DNA of 64,000 bases, taken from assembly GCA_023428545.1 (NCBI GenBank), contig JAEYXH010000006.1:43991-107990 (forward strand), in the 5' to 3' direction. The DNA comes from Bacteroidota bacterium. GTDB taxonomy: Bacteria > Bacteroidota > Bacteroidia > Bacteroidales > Prolixibacteraceae. Both the position numbers and the translations under genes were made by a program. The number at the start of each line of letters is the position of its first letter. Position 1 is the stretch's first letter. Positions 16,482 through 26,015 of the stretch are shown one piece after another. The notes under the pieces were generated by a model. It did not search any database. It had not been told where the DNA came from and saw only the letters and a program-made list of their open reading frames with translations.

Positions 16482-17407
16482 CGGTTTCTGTTGATTTCGA
16501 TTCGATATGTTTTACCTTCCCTGGCCAGGTAGGTTTCCGTAAATTCCTTTCTTGCTTCGTTTAGGAAGCTCTCATCTGAATCGTATCGATTCGAAAAATG
16601 GCCGATCAGTAGCTGGTTAACACCGGCCTTACGTGCAATTATTCCTGCCTGTTGGGCGGTTGAATGAAAAGTTTTGGCGGCCCATTCTTCCATGTCAGAC
16701 TGGAAGGTGGCCTCATGGTATAAAAGACTGGCGCCTTTGAAGAATTCCACTGCTGGTTCAAACGGAGTGGTATCAGTACAATACGCATAGGAACGGGAAG
16801 ATAGAGGGGGAATGGTCAATTCTGAATGTTCATGATAATGACCGGCACTGTCCAAATAACCTCCACCTTCCTTGATCGCTTGCCTTTCCCTGATGGGAAT
16901 ATCCAGTCGTTCAACCTCATCTTTCCGGAGCTTGGGTAAAGCTTGTTTTTCCTTAAAAAGAAATCCACAAACAGGTATGCTATGACGCAAGGGAAAGGAT
17001 AAAACCTCCACCATTTTGTCTGAGAAAACTATTTGAGGCGATTTGAAATTCAGCGGATGAAACAATATGGTATAACCCAACTCTCCTTTCATGAAGTTGA
17101 TTTGTGGGTCAAGCAACCTTTTTATTTCAGAATGTGCATAAATGTGGAGATCACTGGTGATTCCCAATAAATTTCGGGTCGATATGAGGCCGATCAGACC
17201 ATAAAAATGGTCACCGTGAAGGTGAGAGATGAAAATGTGTTTTATTTTAGCTATACTGATGCGGTAACGCCTAAGTTGAATCTGTGTGCCTTCGCCACAG
17301 TCGATTAGAAAAAACCGCTCATGTACATTGAGCACATGAGCGGTTGGAAATTTTTCTGATGTCGGTAGGGCAGAACCACTACCTAATACTGTCAGTTTAA
17401 AAGACAT
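16478..17407 (-). CDS. rnz: Ribonuclease Z
   Basis: A 309-residue metallo-beta-lactamase-fold tRNA 3'-processing endonuclease. The start MSFKLTVLGSGSALPT and the metal motif SHLHGDHFYGL (His62, His64, Asp66, His67) identify RNase Z. Downstream ligands are in YCTDTTPF and GHFSNRY. It removes 3' trailers from tRNA precursors, which is needed here because neither tRNA gene in the window encodes CCA. It is the last gene of the rpsA-STAS-rnz group, 11 nt after the STAS gene. Confidence 0.95.
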   Translation of the reverse strand: MSFKLTVLGSGSALPTSEKFPTAHVLNVHERFFLIDCGEGTQIQLRRYRISIAKIKHIFISHLHGDHFYGLIGLISTRNLLGITSDLHIYAHSEIKRLLDPQINFMKGELGYTILFHPLNFKSPQIVFSDKMVEVLSFPLRHSIPVCGFLFKEKQALPKLRKDEVERLDIPIRERQAIKEGGGYLDSAGHYHEHSELTIPPLSSRSYAYCTDTTPFEPAVEFFKGASLLYHEATFQSDMEEWAAKTFHSTAQQAGIIARKAGVNQLLIGHFSNRYDSDESFLNEARKEFTETYLAREGKTYRIEINRNR

Positions 17408-17418
17408 GGATAAAATGG

Positions 17419-17772
17419 TTACATGCTTTCCTTTTTAAGCAAAAGCTCTTCAGCTTCTTCTTTTGTATTGACAATCAATAACATGGTGTGCAGCATCGAT
17501 AGGCGGAAAATATTTTCGACATCGGGTTGTAATCCAAACAGAATCAGCGTTCCGATTGCATCGTCACATATACGATTTGCAACAAGCAGAGCCCTGAGAC
17601 CTGATGAGTCACAATATGTACATTCTGACATATCGACCACGAAGTTTTTTACACCCTTAGAATTCAACATCACGAATTCGGATTTCAGTTCGGGACCATT
17701 GCTGGCATCGAGCTTTACAGCTTTGATCGTAATGAGTGAATAATTTCCGTTATCCGTTGTTAATGAAGTCAT
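17419..17772 (-). CDS. STAS-domain anti-sigma-factor antagonist
   Basis: A 117-residue single STAS domain. The key segment CTYCDSSGLRALL (51-63) has the D-S-S-G-L core where Ser56/57 would be phosphorylated in SpoIIAA-type proteins. It would switch partner proteins by phosphorylation. No anti-sigma kinase (RsbW-like) or PP2C phosphatase is adjacent. The placement between rpsA and rnz is probably operonic (34 nt after rpsA, 11 nt before rnz). Confidence 0.85.
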   Translation of the reverse strand: MTSLTTDNGNYSLITIKAVKLDASNGPELKSEFVMLNSKGVKNFVVDMSECTYCDSSGLRALLVANRICDDAIGTLILFGLQPDVENIFRLSMLHTMLLIVNTKEEAEELLLKKESM

Positions 17773-17806
17773 GTATACAATTTACGAAAATGCTAGTTAC
17801 AGCAAC

Positions 17807-19681
17807 CTAGTTTTTATCTTTTTTTTCGTCAGCTTCCATCTGTTTTTTCAGATCAGCCAGTTCTGAAATGTCCCCTAACGTGGTCTTTTCCACATTATCA
17901 GATACATTTTTCATCGCTTTTTTGGTAGTTCTGTTTTCAGATTTCCTTTTGCTTTGTTCTTCACCCCGTTTTTCGTCTTCATAGACACGTGAATGAGAAA
18001 CAATGATTCTTTTAGCTGATTTGTTGAATTCAATAACCTTGAATTCAAGTTTTTCTTCCATTTTTACCTGGCTGCCATCTTCTTTTACAAGATGACGTGG
18101 TGTGGCAAAACCTTCTACTCCATAGGGAAGTGCAATTACGGCACCTTTATCCATCAGTTCAACAATTGTTCCTTCATGGATTGAGTCAGGAGTGAAAATG
18201 GTTTCAAAAACGTCCCAGGGATTTTCCTCCAACTGCTTATGTCCGAGGCTAAGACGACGGTTGTCCTTGTCAATATCCAATACAACAACTTCGATTTCTT
18301 CACCGATTCCGGTAAATTCGGAAGGATGTTTGATTTTTTTCGTCCAACTCAAATCGCTGATATGAATCAAGCCATCAACACCTTCTTCGATTTCAACAAA
18401 AACACCAAAGTTCGTGAAATTGCGAACAGTTGCTTTATGGCTTGTTCCAAGCCCAAAACGGGTTTCGATATTTTCCCATGGATCGCTTTTCAATTGTTTG
18501 ATGCCGAGAGACATTTTCCTTTCATCGCGATCAAGAGTAAGAATCTGGGCTTCCACTTCATCACTGACTTTAAGGAAATCCTGTGCACTTCGCAGGTGCT
18601 GGCTCCATGACATTTCCGAAACGTGGATAAGTCCTTCTACACCTGGAGCAATTTCAACAAATGCGCCATAGTCTGCAAGAACAACCACTTTACCTTTAAC
18701 CGTGTCACCTACTTTTAGATCCTGGTCGAGTTTATCCCATGGATGAGGAGTCAGCTGTTTCAGGCCCAATGCGATACGTTTTTTGTCGTCATCGAAATCA
18801 AGGATCACCACATTCAGTTTTTGATCCAGTTCAACGATTTCGTTAGGATGGGTAATACGTCCCCAAGAGAGATCCGTGATGTGAATAAGTCCATCTACAC
18901 CACCAAGGTCGATAAATACACCATATGAGGTAATGTTTTTGACAGTACCTTCAAGTACCTGGCCTTTCTCAAGTTTGGAGATAATTTCTTTTTTCTGCAG
19001 TTCCAGTTCAGCTTCAATGAGAGCTTTGTGTGATACTACAACGTTGCGGAATTCGTGGTTGATCTTAACTACCTTGAACTCCATAGTCTTGCCAACATAC
19101 ATGTCGTAATCACGAATTGGCTTGACATCGATCTGAGATCCGGGTAAGAATGCCTCGATTCCGAGTGCGTCAACAATCATACCTCCTTTTGTGCGACATT
19201 TGATGTAACCCTTGATAATTTCATCATTGTCGTGGGCGAGGTTGATTTTCTCCCATGAACGCATTGCACGGGCTTTTTTGTGGGAAAGGTTCATCTGTCC
19301 TTTTTTGTCTTCCAGACTTTCGATGTATACATCAACCTTATCGCCAATACTCATCTCAGGATTATACCTGAATTCATTGAGGCTGACAACTCCATCTGAT
19401 TTATAGCCAATGTCAACCACAACTTCTCTTTTGTTCATGGAAATAACAGTGCCTTCAACAACTTCTTTTTCCTGAACTGTGTTCAAAGTGCTGTTGTAGA
19501 GGTCTTCCAGCTCGTTTCTGCGTTTTTTGGTGTAGGAATCCAATCCTGATTCGAGACTATCCCAATCAAAATCCTCTTCCTGTTTGGTAACCGTATTCAC
19601 TACAGTTTTGCTAGCCTGCACAGACTCTGCAGGTGCATTGGCTTCCTGGGATTCCAGGTTTTCATTCTTAATTTCAGTCAT
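17807..19681 (-). CDS. rpsA: 30S ribosomal protein S1
   Basis: A 624-residue protein with six S1 OB-fold RNA-binding repeats. Recognisable repeats start near residues 75, 155, 240 (GQVLEGTVKNITSYGVFIDL), 325 (VGDTVKGKVVVLADYGAFVEI), 410 and 495. There is an acidic N-terminal tail of about 60 residues and a Lys/Glu-rich tail. S1 binds mRNA on the 30S subunit during initiation. A strong promoter sits at 19735-19765. Length is in the normal Bacteroidota range. It leads the STAS and rnz genes. Confidence 0.97.
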   Translation of the reverse strand: MTEIKNENLESQEANAPAESVQASKTVVNTVTKQEEDFDWDSLESGLDSYTKKRRNELEDLYNSTLNTVQEKEVVEGTVISMNKREVVVDIGYKSDGVVSLNEFRYNPEMSIGDKVDVYIESLEDKKGQMNLSHKKARAMRSWEKINLAHDNDEIIKGYIKCRTKGGMIVDALGIEAFLPGSQIDVKPIRDYDMYVGKTMEFKVVKINHEFRNVVVSHKALIEAELELQKKEIISKLEKGQVLEGTVKNITSYGVFIDLGGVDGLIHITDLSWGRITHPNEIVELDQKLNVVILDFDDDKKRIALGLKQLTPHPWDKLDQDLKVGDTVKGKVVVLADYGAFVEIAPGVEGLIHVSEMSWSQHLRSAQDFLKVSDEVEAQILTLDRDERKMSLGIKQLKSDPWENIETRFGLGTSHKATVRNFTNFGVFVEIEEGVDGLIHISDLSWTKKIKHPSEFTGIGEEIEVVVLDIDKDNRRLSLGHKQLEENPWDVFETIFTPDSIHEGTIVELMDKGAVIALPYGVEGFATPRHLVKEDGSQVKMEEKLEFKVIEFNKSAKRIIVSHSRVYEDEKRGEEQSKRKSENRTTKKAMKNVSDNVEKTTLGDISELADLKKQMEADEKKDKN

Positions 19682-19734
19682 GTAAATGTTACAAAATTAA
19701 TAAGTTAGACATTATTTCTTGTGAAAATTGGCCG

Positions 19735-19765
19735 CAAAATTAAGACTTAATGCTTGTATTTCAAA
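19735..19765 (-). promoter_or_regulatory. rpsA promoter
   Basis: On the minus strand TTTG (19762-19765), 19-nt spacer, TAATTTTG (19735-19742): a full match to the Bacteroidota consensus. Transcription would start near 19729, about 48 nt upstream of the rpsA ATG. Confidence 0.8.
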
Positions 19766-19972
19766 TAATTTGATACATTTTTTACATTAAGACCCAAAGA
19801 TTTGTTTTAGGACAATTGTTTTTATCCGATTTGAGAGATATGCTGCCTGATTACTCTTTTTTCCTCTAATGATTTTATTATTTTTGAACTTTACCTGCAA
19901 AAGATCAGGAGATCGGTTTTTTATTACCATATTCCTGATTTTCAGTTTTAAGCCTACTGAATATTACAGTGA

Positions 19973-20938
19973 ATGAGTGGAATGAAAAGGATATTAGTAA
20001 CCGGTGGAGCCGGGTTTATTGGTTCTCATTTGTGTGAGCGACTTCTAAAAGAGGGAAATGAAGTTATCTGTCTCGATAACTTTTATTCAGGGTCTAAGCA
20101 AAAAATCCGGCATATGATTGGTAATCCAATGTTTGAATTGGTGCGTCATGATGTTACCATGCCCTATTTTGCTGAAGTTGATGAAATATATAACCTAGCT
20201 TGTCCTGCTTCGCCTATTCATTATCAATATAACCCTATAAAAACCATAAAGACATCAGTAATGGGTGCCATCAATATGCTTGGCATGGCCAAAAGGGTAA
20301 AGGCTAAGATTTTGCAGGCATCTACCAGCGAAGTTTATGGTGATCCGGATGTGCATCCACAGGTTGAGTCCTATTGGGGGAATGTAAATCCTATCGGGAT
20401 CCGTTCATGTTACGACGAAGGAAAACGATGTGCAGAGTCGCTCTTTGTCAATTATCACCAGCAGAATGGAGTGAAAATCAAAATTGTTAGAATTTTCAAT
20501 ACTTATGGTCCTCGTATGGAGGTTAATGATGGAAGGGTTGTGTCCAATTTTATCGTACAGGCTCTCAGGGGAGAGCCGATTACTATTTATGGTGACGGAA
20601 TGCAGACAAGAAGTTTCCAATATGTTGATGACCTTCTTGAAGGTTTTGTTAGGATGATGGGAACACCTGATCATATTACCGGCCCTGTTAATCTGGGCAA
20701 TCCTTCAGAATATACCATGATTGAGCTTGCTCAGGAAATCAAGGATTTAACCGGTAGTTCTTCACCAATTGTCCATCAACCTCTTCCCATGGACGATCCC
20801 TTACGACGACAGCCAGATATACGCATGGCTGAAGAGCTACTGGGTGGTTGGAAGCCATCTGTACAGATAAAGGACGGACTTTCCAGGACCATTGAATATT
20901 TTAATCAAATACTTTCAATGGACATTGAAAATGATTAA
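19973..20938 (+). CDS. UDP-glucuronate decarboxylase (UDP-xylose synthase)
   Basis: A 321-residue extended short-chain dehydrogenase. The NAD motif is GGAGFIGSH (11-19), the catalytic Tyr147-x3-Lys151 lies in [16 protein letters not shown] is near 118-125, and the sugar-binding [10 protein letters not shown] is near 175. The [10 protein letters not shown] segment and RSCYDEGKR are hallmarks of UXS. It converts UDP-glucuronate to UDP-xylose with NAD+. An alternative start is ATG at 19982. It heads the nucleotide-sugar operon, 71 nt before rmlA, and its substrate could come from the glucuronokinase/GalU pair at 6414-8296. A TATTTTTG -7 element at 19879-19886 lacks a clear -33. Confidence 0.92.
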   Translation: MSGMKRILVTGGAGFIGSHLCERLLKEGNEVICLDNFYSGSKQKIRHMIGNPMFELVRHDVTMPYFAEVDEIYNLACPASPIHYQYNPIKTIKTSVMGAINMLGMAKRVKAKILQASTSEVYGDPDVHPQVESYWGNVNPIGIRSCYDEGKRCAESLFVNYHQQNGVKIKIVRIFNTYGPRMEVNDGRVVSNFIVQALRGEPITIYGDGMQTRSFQYVDDLLEGFVRMMGTPDHITGPVNLGNPSEYTMIELAQEIKDLTGSSSPIVHQPLPMDDPLRRQPDIRMAEELLGGWKPSVQIKDGLSRTIEYFNQILSMDIEND

Positions 20939-21009
20939 AGGATAAATTAATTGTCATTTTTTACCCCAAACCAAAATAAGATGTTGAATTTATTAAATAT
21001 CATAAGGCA

Positions 21010-21891
21010 ATGAAAGGAATCATTTTAGCAGGTGGTGCAGGTACGCGGCTTTATCCGATTACCCGAAGTATATCTAAGCAAATAATCCCGGTGTACGATA
21101 AACCGATGATTTATTACCCTTTGTCAGTATTGATGCTCGCCGGAATCAGGGAGATCCTGATTATTTCAACCCCAACAGATATCCATCTATATGAATCTCT
21201 TTTTGGGAATGGCAATCAGTTGGGACTCAATATTTCATATAAGATTCAACCTTCCCCAGACGGGTTGTCTCAAGCGTTTATCTTGGGTGATAAATTCATA
21301 GGTAACGATGGTGTATGCTTAATTCTGGGAGACAATATTTTTTATGGATACAACTTCAGGAGTATCCTTGAAGATGCTGCCAGGATAGAAGACGGAGCCA
21401 TCGTTTTTGGCTATTATGTGAATGATCCTGAAAGATATGGGGTTGTCGAATTCGATAAGGAGGGGCGTGTGATCAGTATTGAGGAAAAACCTGAAAATCC
21501 CCGTTCAAATTATGCTGTCACTGGTTTGTATTTTTACTCAAACGATGTGGTTCAAAAGGCAAAATCCCTGAAACCCTCTGCCAGAGGTGAACTTGAAATA
21601 ACTGATTTAAACCGGCTGTATCTTGAAGAAGGACGACTTAACGTCAAACTTTTGGGTCGTGGATTTGCATGGTTAGATACAGGTACTTTTGACAGTCTTC
21701 TTCAAGCTTCCAATTATATTGCGACTATTGAGCAAAGACAAGGCCTTAAGATATCCTGTATAGAGGAAATAGCCTTTAAAAAAGGATTTATAACGAGAGA
21801 GCAGTTGCTCGAACTCGCCGAGCCACTTCGAAAGAATCCTTATGGCCAGTATTTGCTTAGATTGGCAGGAAATCAAATCAAATCTTTCTGA
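21010..21891 (+). CDS. rmlA: Glucose-1-phosphate thymidylyltransferase RmlA
   Basis: A 293-residue enzyme. The N-terminal signature [20 protein letters not shown] (5-24), [10 protein letters not shown] near 106 and [18 protein letters not shown] near 160-177 define RmlA. It makes dTDP-glucose from dTTP and glucose-1-phosphate, the first step to dTDP-rhamnose. It is followed 2 nt later by rmlC. The second-step gene rmlB (dTDP-glucose 4,6-dehydratase) is not in this cluster. Confidence 0.96.
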   Translation: MKGIILAGGAGTRLYPITRSISKQIIPVYDKPMIYYPLSVLMLAGIREILIISTPTDIHLYESLFGNGNQLGLNISYKIQPSPDGLSQAFILGDKFIGNDGVCLILGDNIFYGYNFRSILEDAARIEDGAIVFGYYVNDPERYGVVEFDKEGRVISIEEKPENPRSNYAVTGLYFYSNDVVQKAKSLKPSARGELEITDLNRLYLEEGRLNVKLLGRGFAWLDTGTFDSLLQASNYIATIEQRQGLKISCIEEIAFKKGFITREQLLELAEPLRKNPYGQYLLRLAGNQIKSF

Positions 21892-21893
21892 AA

Positions 21894-22457
21894 ATGAATA
21901 TTCTGGATACCCCATTGTCGGGCCTTAAGATAATTGAACCGGACGTTTATTCTGATGCCAGGGGTTATTTTTTTGAGAGTTTTCATTCTGGAAAGTGGGC
22001 GAATCATGGCATTGATTGCCTTTTTGTGCAGGACAATGAATCATTCTCAACCTATGGTGTAATTCGAGGATTACACTATCAACTTGCACCATATGCACAG
22101 GCTAAACTAGTTAGGGTAATATCAGGTGCCGTCTTTGATGTTGCAGTTGATATCAGGAAAGGTTCTCCAAATTTTGGTCAATGGTTTGGGATTGAGCTTT
22201 CCTCGGAGAATAAGCGACAACTCTTTATTCCCCATGGTTTTGCGCATGGTTTTTCTGTATTAAGCCCCACGGCAATATTTACTTACAAATGTGACGGATA
22301 TTATAATAAGGAATCTGAGCGAGCCATAAGATTTGACGATCCTGAACTTGCTATTGACTGGCAAATACCAGGTGATAAAGGATTGGTTTCAGCTAAAGAT
22401 CTTCAAGCCCTTCCGTTTCACAGTGCAGATATTAACTTTAATTATCAGGCGAAATGA
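21894..22457 (+). CDS. rmlC: dTDP-4-dehydrorhamnose 3,5-epimerase RmlC
   Basis: A 187-residue cupin epimerase. The catalytic His lies in VIRGLHYQ (residues 59-66), a conserved Asp in VFDVAVDIRKGSP (75-88) and the Tyr in FTYKCDGYY near 132. Length matches the family (about 180-190). It acts on dTDP-4-keto-6-deoxyglucose. Its stop overlaps the rmlD ATG by 4 nt (22454-22457), so the two are coupled. Confidence 0.96.
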   Translation: MNILDTPLSGLKIIEPDVYSDARGYFFESFHSGKWANHGIDCLFVQDNESFSTYGVIRGLHYQLAPYAQAKLVRVISGAVFDVAVDIRKGSPNFGQWFGIELSSENKRQLFIPHGFAHGFSVLSPTAIFTYKCDGYYNKESERAIRFDDPELAIDWQIPGDKGLVSAKDLQALPFHSADINFNYQAK

Positions 22458-23326
22458 AGGTAATGATAACCGGAGCATATGGTCAGTTGGGAACTTGCCT
22501 GAAGGAAATGTCAGCATCCTATTCAGAGCTTATGATTGACTTGACGGATTATGATACCCTTGATATTACCGACAGGGATGCTGTTTCGAAGTATCTTGGG
22601 AATAGCCGGCCTGACTTTGTTGTCAATTGTGCTGCATATACTGCTGTTGACAAGGCGGAGAATGACCATGATGCTGCCTATCGTTTAAATGCGTTAGGAC
22701 CAGAGAATCTGTCGCTGGGTTGCCGTCAGACAGGAGCCCGGCTAATCCACATTTCAACAGACTATGTTTTTGATGGATCTTCCAATACTCCCTATTCTGA
22801 GACACACAGTCCAAATCCTAAGAGTGTATATGGCAAGACTAAACTCGAAGGTGAACGACTGGTATTGAAACAACTTCCTGAGTCCGTCATTATTCGGACT
22901 TCCTGGCTATATTCGGCTCATGGGAATAATTTCGTAAAGACAATGATCCGGCTGGGTCAGGAAAGGAATCTTTTAAAAGTGGTGTTTGATCAAACTGGTA
23001 CTCCTACGTATGCTGGAGACCTCGCAAAGGCCATTTTGAAGATTATTTCTGTTAGCATAAAAGATAATGATAGCTGGAATCCTGGGGTTTATCATTTTTC
23101 TAATCTTGGTGTATGCAGTTGGTACGATTTTGCTGTTGAAACTCACAAGTGTACTTCCATTACATGCAAGGTTGAGCCAATTTTGTCTTCTGCATTTCCA
23201 ACAGTCGCTCCTCGACCTTCCTATTCCGTCTTAGATAAATCAAAGATACAAGCAACGTACGGACTGGAAATACCATATTGGCGTGACAGTTTAATGAAGT
23301 GTATTCAACTCATTCAAAAACAATAA
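22454..23326 (+). CDS. rmlD: dTDP-4-dehydrorhamnose reductase RmlD
   Basis: A 290-residue short-chain dehydrogenase. The N-terminal GAYGQLG (7-13) binds NAD(P)H, STDYVFDG (101-108) and YSETHSPNPKSVYGKTKLEGE hold the catalytic Tyr-x3-Lys, and RTSWLYSAHGNNFVKTM is the family signature. It makes dTDP-rhamnose. Translation is coupled to rmlC by a 4-nt overlap, and the next gene starts 3 nt after its stop. Confidence 0.96.
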   Translation: MKVMITGAYGQLGTCLKEMSASYSELMIDLTDYDTLDITDRDAVSKYLGNSRPDFVVNCAAYTAVDKAENDHDAAYRLNALGPENLSLGCRQTGARLIHISTDYVFDGSSNTPYSETHSPNPKSVYGKTKLEGERLVLKQLPESVIIRTSWLYSAHGNNFVKTMIRLGQERNLLKVVFDQTGTPTYAGDLAKAILKIISVSIKDNDSWNPGVYHFSNLGVCSWYDFAVETHKCTSITCKVEPILSSAFPTVAPRPSYSVLDKSKIQATYGLEIPYWRDSLMKCIQLIQKQ

Positions 23327-23329
23327 ACT

Positions 23330-25075
23330 ATGAACAATAACGAATTGATTAAGCAAGTAGAGGCGAATGCCCGTTTGTGGTTGAGCCCATTCTATGATGA
23401 AGCTACCCGTAAAGAGGTGCAGCGTATGTTGGACAACGAAAACAAGACCGAACTGATTGATTCTTTTTATAAAGATCTGGAGTTTGGAACAGGTGGATTG
23501 AGGGGAGTGATGGGAGCAGGAACGAACCGCATGAATATTTATACCGTCGGTGCCGCTACACAGGGTTTATCTGACTACCTAAAAGAGTCGTTTTCGCATT
23601 TACCTGAAATTAAGGTGGTAATAGGACACGATTGTCGTAATAACAGCCGGTTATTTGCTGAGACCTGTGCTGGGATTTTTGCGGCCAACGGCATACGAGC
23701 GATGCTTTTCGAAGATTTACGACCTACTCCCGAAATGTCATATGCAATAAGGGAATATGGCTGTCAAAGCGGAATTATCCTGACAGCTTCCCATAATCCT
23801 CCTGAGTACAACGGATATAAGGCATACTGGGATGATGGAGCCCAGTTGGTTGCTCCACATGATTCGGCGATCATTGATTTGGTTAAGTCGATGAAGCACG
23901 AAAATATCCGGTTTGACGGTCCCAAGGAGCTGATTACAAGTTTAGGTGAAGAGACCGATCTGAAATTCATTGAGATGGTGAAAACTATTTCATTGTCTCC
24001 AGACCTGGTAAAGAAATACCGTGACATTAAAATCGTTTATACTCCGATACATGGGACAGGGGTAAAAATTGTTCCAATGGCGCTTCGTGCTTTCGGTTTT
24101 ACCAATATAATTAATGTTCCAGAACAGGATGTTGTAAGTGGAAATTTCCCAACAGTAGCATCTCCTAACCCGGAAGAACCTGCAGCTATGAAAATGGCCA
24201 TAGAGAAAGCCTTGGAAGTGAATGCTGATGTAGTGATGGCAACTGATCCTGACAGTGACAGGCTTGGTGTTGCCACCCGTAATCTTAAAGGAGAGTTTGT
24301 GATCATTAACGGTAACCAAACAGCGCTTCTGTTTATCTACTATATTATTACAAAGATGAAGGAGAACGGGACGCTAAAAGGCAATGAGTTCATCGTGAAA
24401 ACAATTGTTTCGACTGAGCTGATAACTGAGATTGCAAGTAAGAATCATGTTGATTATTATGATGTTTATACCGGCTTTAAGTATATAGCCGAGGTAATTC
24501 GTGAGAATGAAGGTATCCGTCAATATATCGGGGGAGGAGAGGAAAGCTTTGGCTTCCTCCCAGCTGACTTTGTCAGGGATAAGGATGCTGTCTCTTCCAT
24601 TGCCATGATGGCTGAAATTGTAACCTGGGCCATGAGTAAGGGAAAGACATTGTATGAATTGTTAATGGATATCTATCTTGAGTACGGATTCTCAAGGGAA
24701 AAAACCATTTCAGTTACCCGAAAAGGTCAGTCTGGTGCTCAGGAAATTCAACAGATGATGACTCGTTTCAGGACTAATCCTCCACGCGAAATAGGTGGAA
24801 CGCCTGTTCACTTGCTTAAAGATTTTGAATTGTTGGTACAGACCAATTTATTGACAGGCGAAACAATTGCCATTGACCAAAAAACCACATCTAACGTATT
24901 ACAATTCTTTACTACTGGCGGAACTAAAATCTCAATAAGGCCTTCCGGTACAGAGCCCAAGATAAAGTTCTATTTTGAGGTTCATGATACCCTAAAATCC
25001 TACGAAGATCTCGATTTTCTCGAATCATCGATTGATGCAAGAATTGATGCCATGGTTGCTGAATTGGGCTTGTAA
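23330..25075 (+). CDS. Phosphohexomutase (phosphoglucomutase/phosphomannomutase family)
   Basis: A 581-residue alpha-D-phosphohexomutase with all four domains: phosphoserine loop TASHNPPEYNGYKAYWDDG near 151-169, Mg loop DPDSDRLGV near 306-314, sugar loop GGGEESFGF near 401-409 and phosphate-binding RPSGTEPKIKFY near 540. Length fits the PgcA-like group. It interconverts 1- and 6-phosphates of glucose or mannose and would supply glucose-1-phosphate to RmlA and GalU. It sits 3 nt after rmlD and shares the operon. Confidence 0.93.
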   Translation: MNNNELIKQVEANARLWLSPFYDEATRKEVQRMLDNENKTELIDSFYKDLEFGTGGLRGVMGAGTNRMNIYTVGAATQGLSDYLKESFSHLPEIKVVIGHDCRNNSRLFAETCAGIFAANGIRAMLFEDLRPTPEMSYAIREYGCQSGIILTASHNPPEYNGYKAYWDDGAQLVAPHDSAIIDLVKSMKHENIRFDGPKELITSLGEETDLKFIEMVKTISLSPDLVKKYRDIKIVYTPIHGTGVKIVPMALRAFGFTNIINVPEQDVVSGNFPTVASPNPEEPAAMKMAIEKALEVNADVVMATDPDSDRLGVATRNLKGEFVIINGNQTALLFIYYIITKMKENGTLKGNEFIVKTIVSTELITEIASKNHVDYYDVYTGFKYIAEVIRENEGIRQYIGGGEESFGFLPADFVRDKDAVSSIAMMAEIVTWAMSKGKTLYELLMDIYLEYGFSREKTISVTRKGQSGAQEIQQMMTRFRTNPPREIGGTPVHLLKDFELLVQTNLLTGETIAIDQKTTSNVLQFFTTGGTKISIRPSGTEPKIKFYFEVHDTLKSYEDLDFLESSIDARIDAMVAELGL

Positions 25076-25100
25076 TTAACTAGTTAAAAAAAACCAAAAA

Positions 25101-25859
25101 ATGAGAAAAGTTATTATTTGTGCAGTGATTACTGTATGCTCTTTGGCAGTTTCTGCCCAACAGAAACCTACCATGGAAATGAAACCTGAAATGACCGAAG
25201 TGTGGGAGCCTGAGGTGAAAGTTATCACACCAGGATCCCGATACGGCGATGCTCCTTCTGATGCAATTGTCCTGTTTGATGGAACTGACCTTGAAGAAGA
25301 GTGGATCAATGAAAGAGATGGAGGCAAACCCGGATGGAAAGTGGAGGATGGAGCGATGACTGTTGTTCCCCGCACCGGTGGCATAAAAACAAAAAGGGAG
25401 TTTGATAATTTTCAATTACACATCGAATGGAGATCCCCTTCAGTGGTGAAAGGCGAAAGCCAGGGGCGTGGTAATAGTGGCGTGTTTATGCAGGGAATTT
25501 ACGAAGTGCAGGTGCTGGATAATTATAACAACAGGACTTACCGGAATGGTCAGGCTGGGAGCATTTATAAGAACCACCCACCCATGGTTAATGCATGTAA
25601 GGCACCTGGAGAATGGCAGACCTATGACATCATCTATACTGCTCCTGTTTTTAAAGCTGACGGGACATATCTTGTCGCACCCAGAATCACTGTTATTCAC
25701 AACGGAGTTGTTGTCCAAAATGCCGCAGAAGTGCGCGGGCCGACTGTCTATATCGGTGTGCCAGAGTACTTTGTTGCACCGCATGGAAAAGGTCCAATCT
25801 CTTTGCAAGACCACGGTGATCTTGTAAGTTTTAGAAATATCTGGATTCGCGAAATCTGA
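25101..25859 (+). CDS. DUF1080 (3-keto-disaccharide hydrolase-like) secreted protein
   Basis: A 252-residue protein with a signal peptide (residues 1-20, ending SAQQ). The DUF1080 fold (LamG-like jelly roll) begins at LFDGTDLEEEWI (about 55) and includes DGAMTVVPRTGGIKTKREFDNFQLHIEW and the QGRGNSGVFMQG-YEVQVLDN core, then YKNHPPMVNACKAPGEWQTYDI. Family members hydrolyse 3-keto-glucosides; the precise substrate here is unknown. It starts 25 nt after the mutase and may be co-transcribed, although it is functionally unrelated to dTDP-rhamnose. A terminator follows. Confidence 0.85.
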   Translation: MRKVIICAVITVCSLAVSAQQKPTMEMKPEMTEVWEPEVKVITPGSRYGDAPSDAIVLFDGTDLEEEWINERDGGKPGWKVEDGAMTVVPRTGGIKTKREFDNFQLHIEWRSPSVVKGESQGRGNSGVFMQGIYEVQVLDNYNNRTYRNGQAGSIYKNHPPMVNACKAPGEWQTYDIIYTAPVFKADGTYLVAPRITVIHNGVVVQNAAEVRGPTVYIGVPEYFVAPHGKGPISLQDHGDLVSFRNIWIREI

Positions 25860-25878
25860 TTTGGAATCAAAAAATATG

Positions 25879-25911
25879 AAGGTCCGGCTAGTTTATACTT
25901 AGCCGGACTTT
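25879..25911 (+). terminator. Terminator after the nucleotide-sugar operon
   Basis: A 12-bp stem (25879-25890 with 25900-25911, one G.T pair), 9-nt loop, followed by a short T-rich run. It lies 20 nt past the DUF1080 stop. Confidence 0.75.
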
Positions 25912-26015
25912 CTTATTTATGGCATCCATGGTTTGGAGCTTTTTCTTTTACTTTGCCGGTTAAGTCAAACCCCATGTGAGAAAATTGAATTTGTAGAATT
26001 GGGAGTTGTTAAAAT

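Noticed and set aside
23764..24319. Minus-strand ORFs inside the phosphohexomutase gene
   Set aside because: Antisense frames to a well-supported gene, with no family features.
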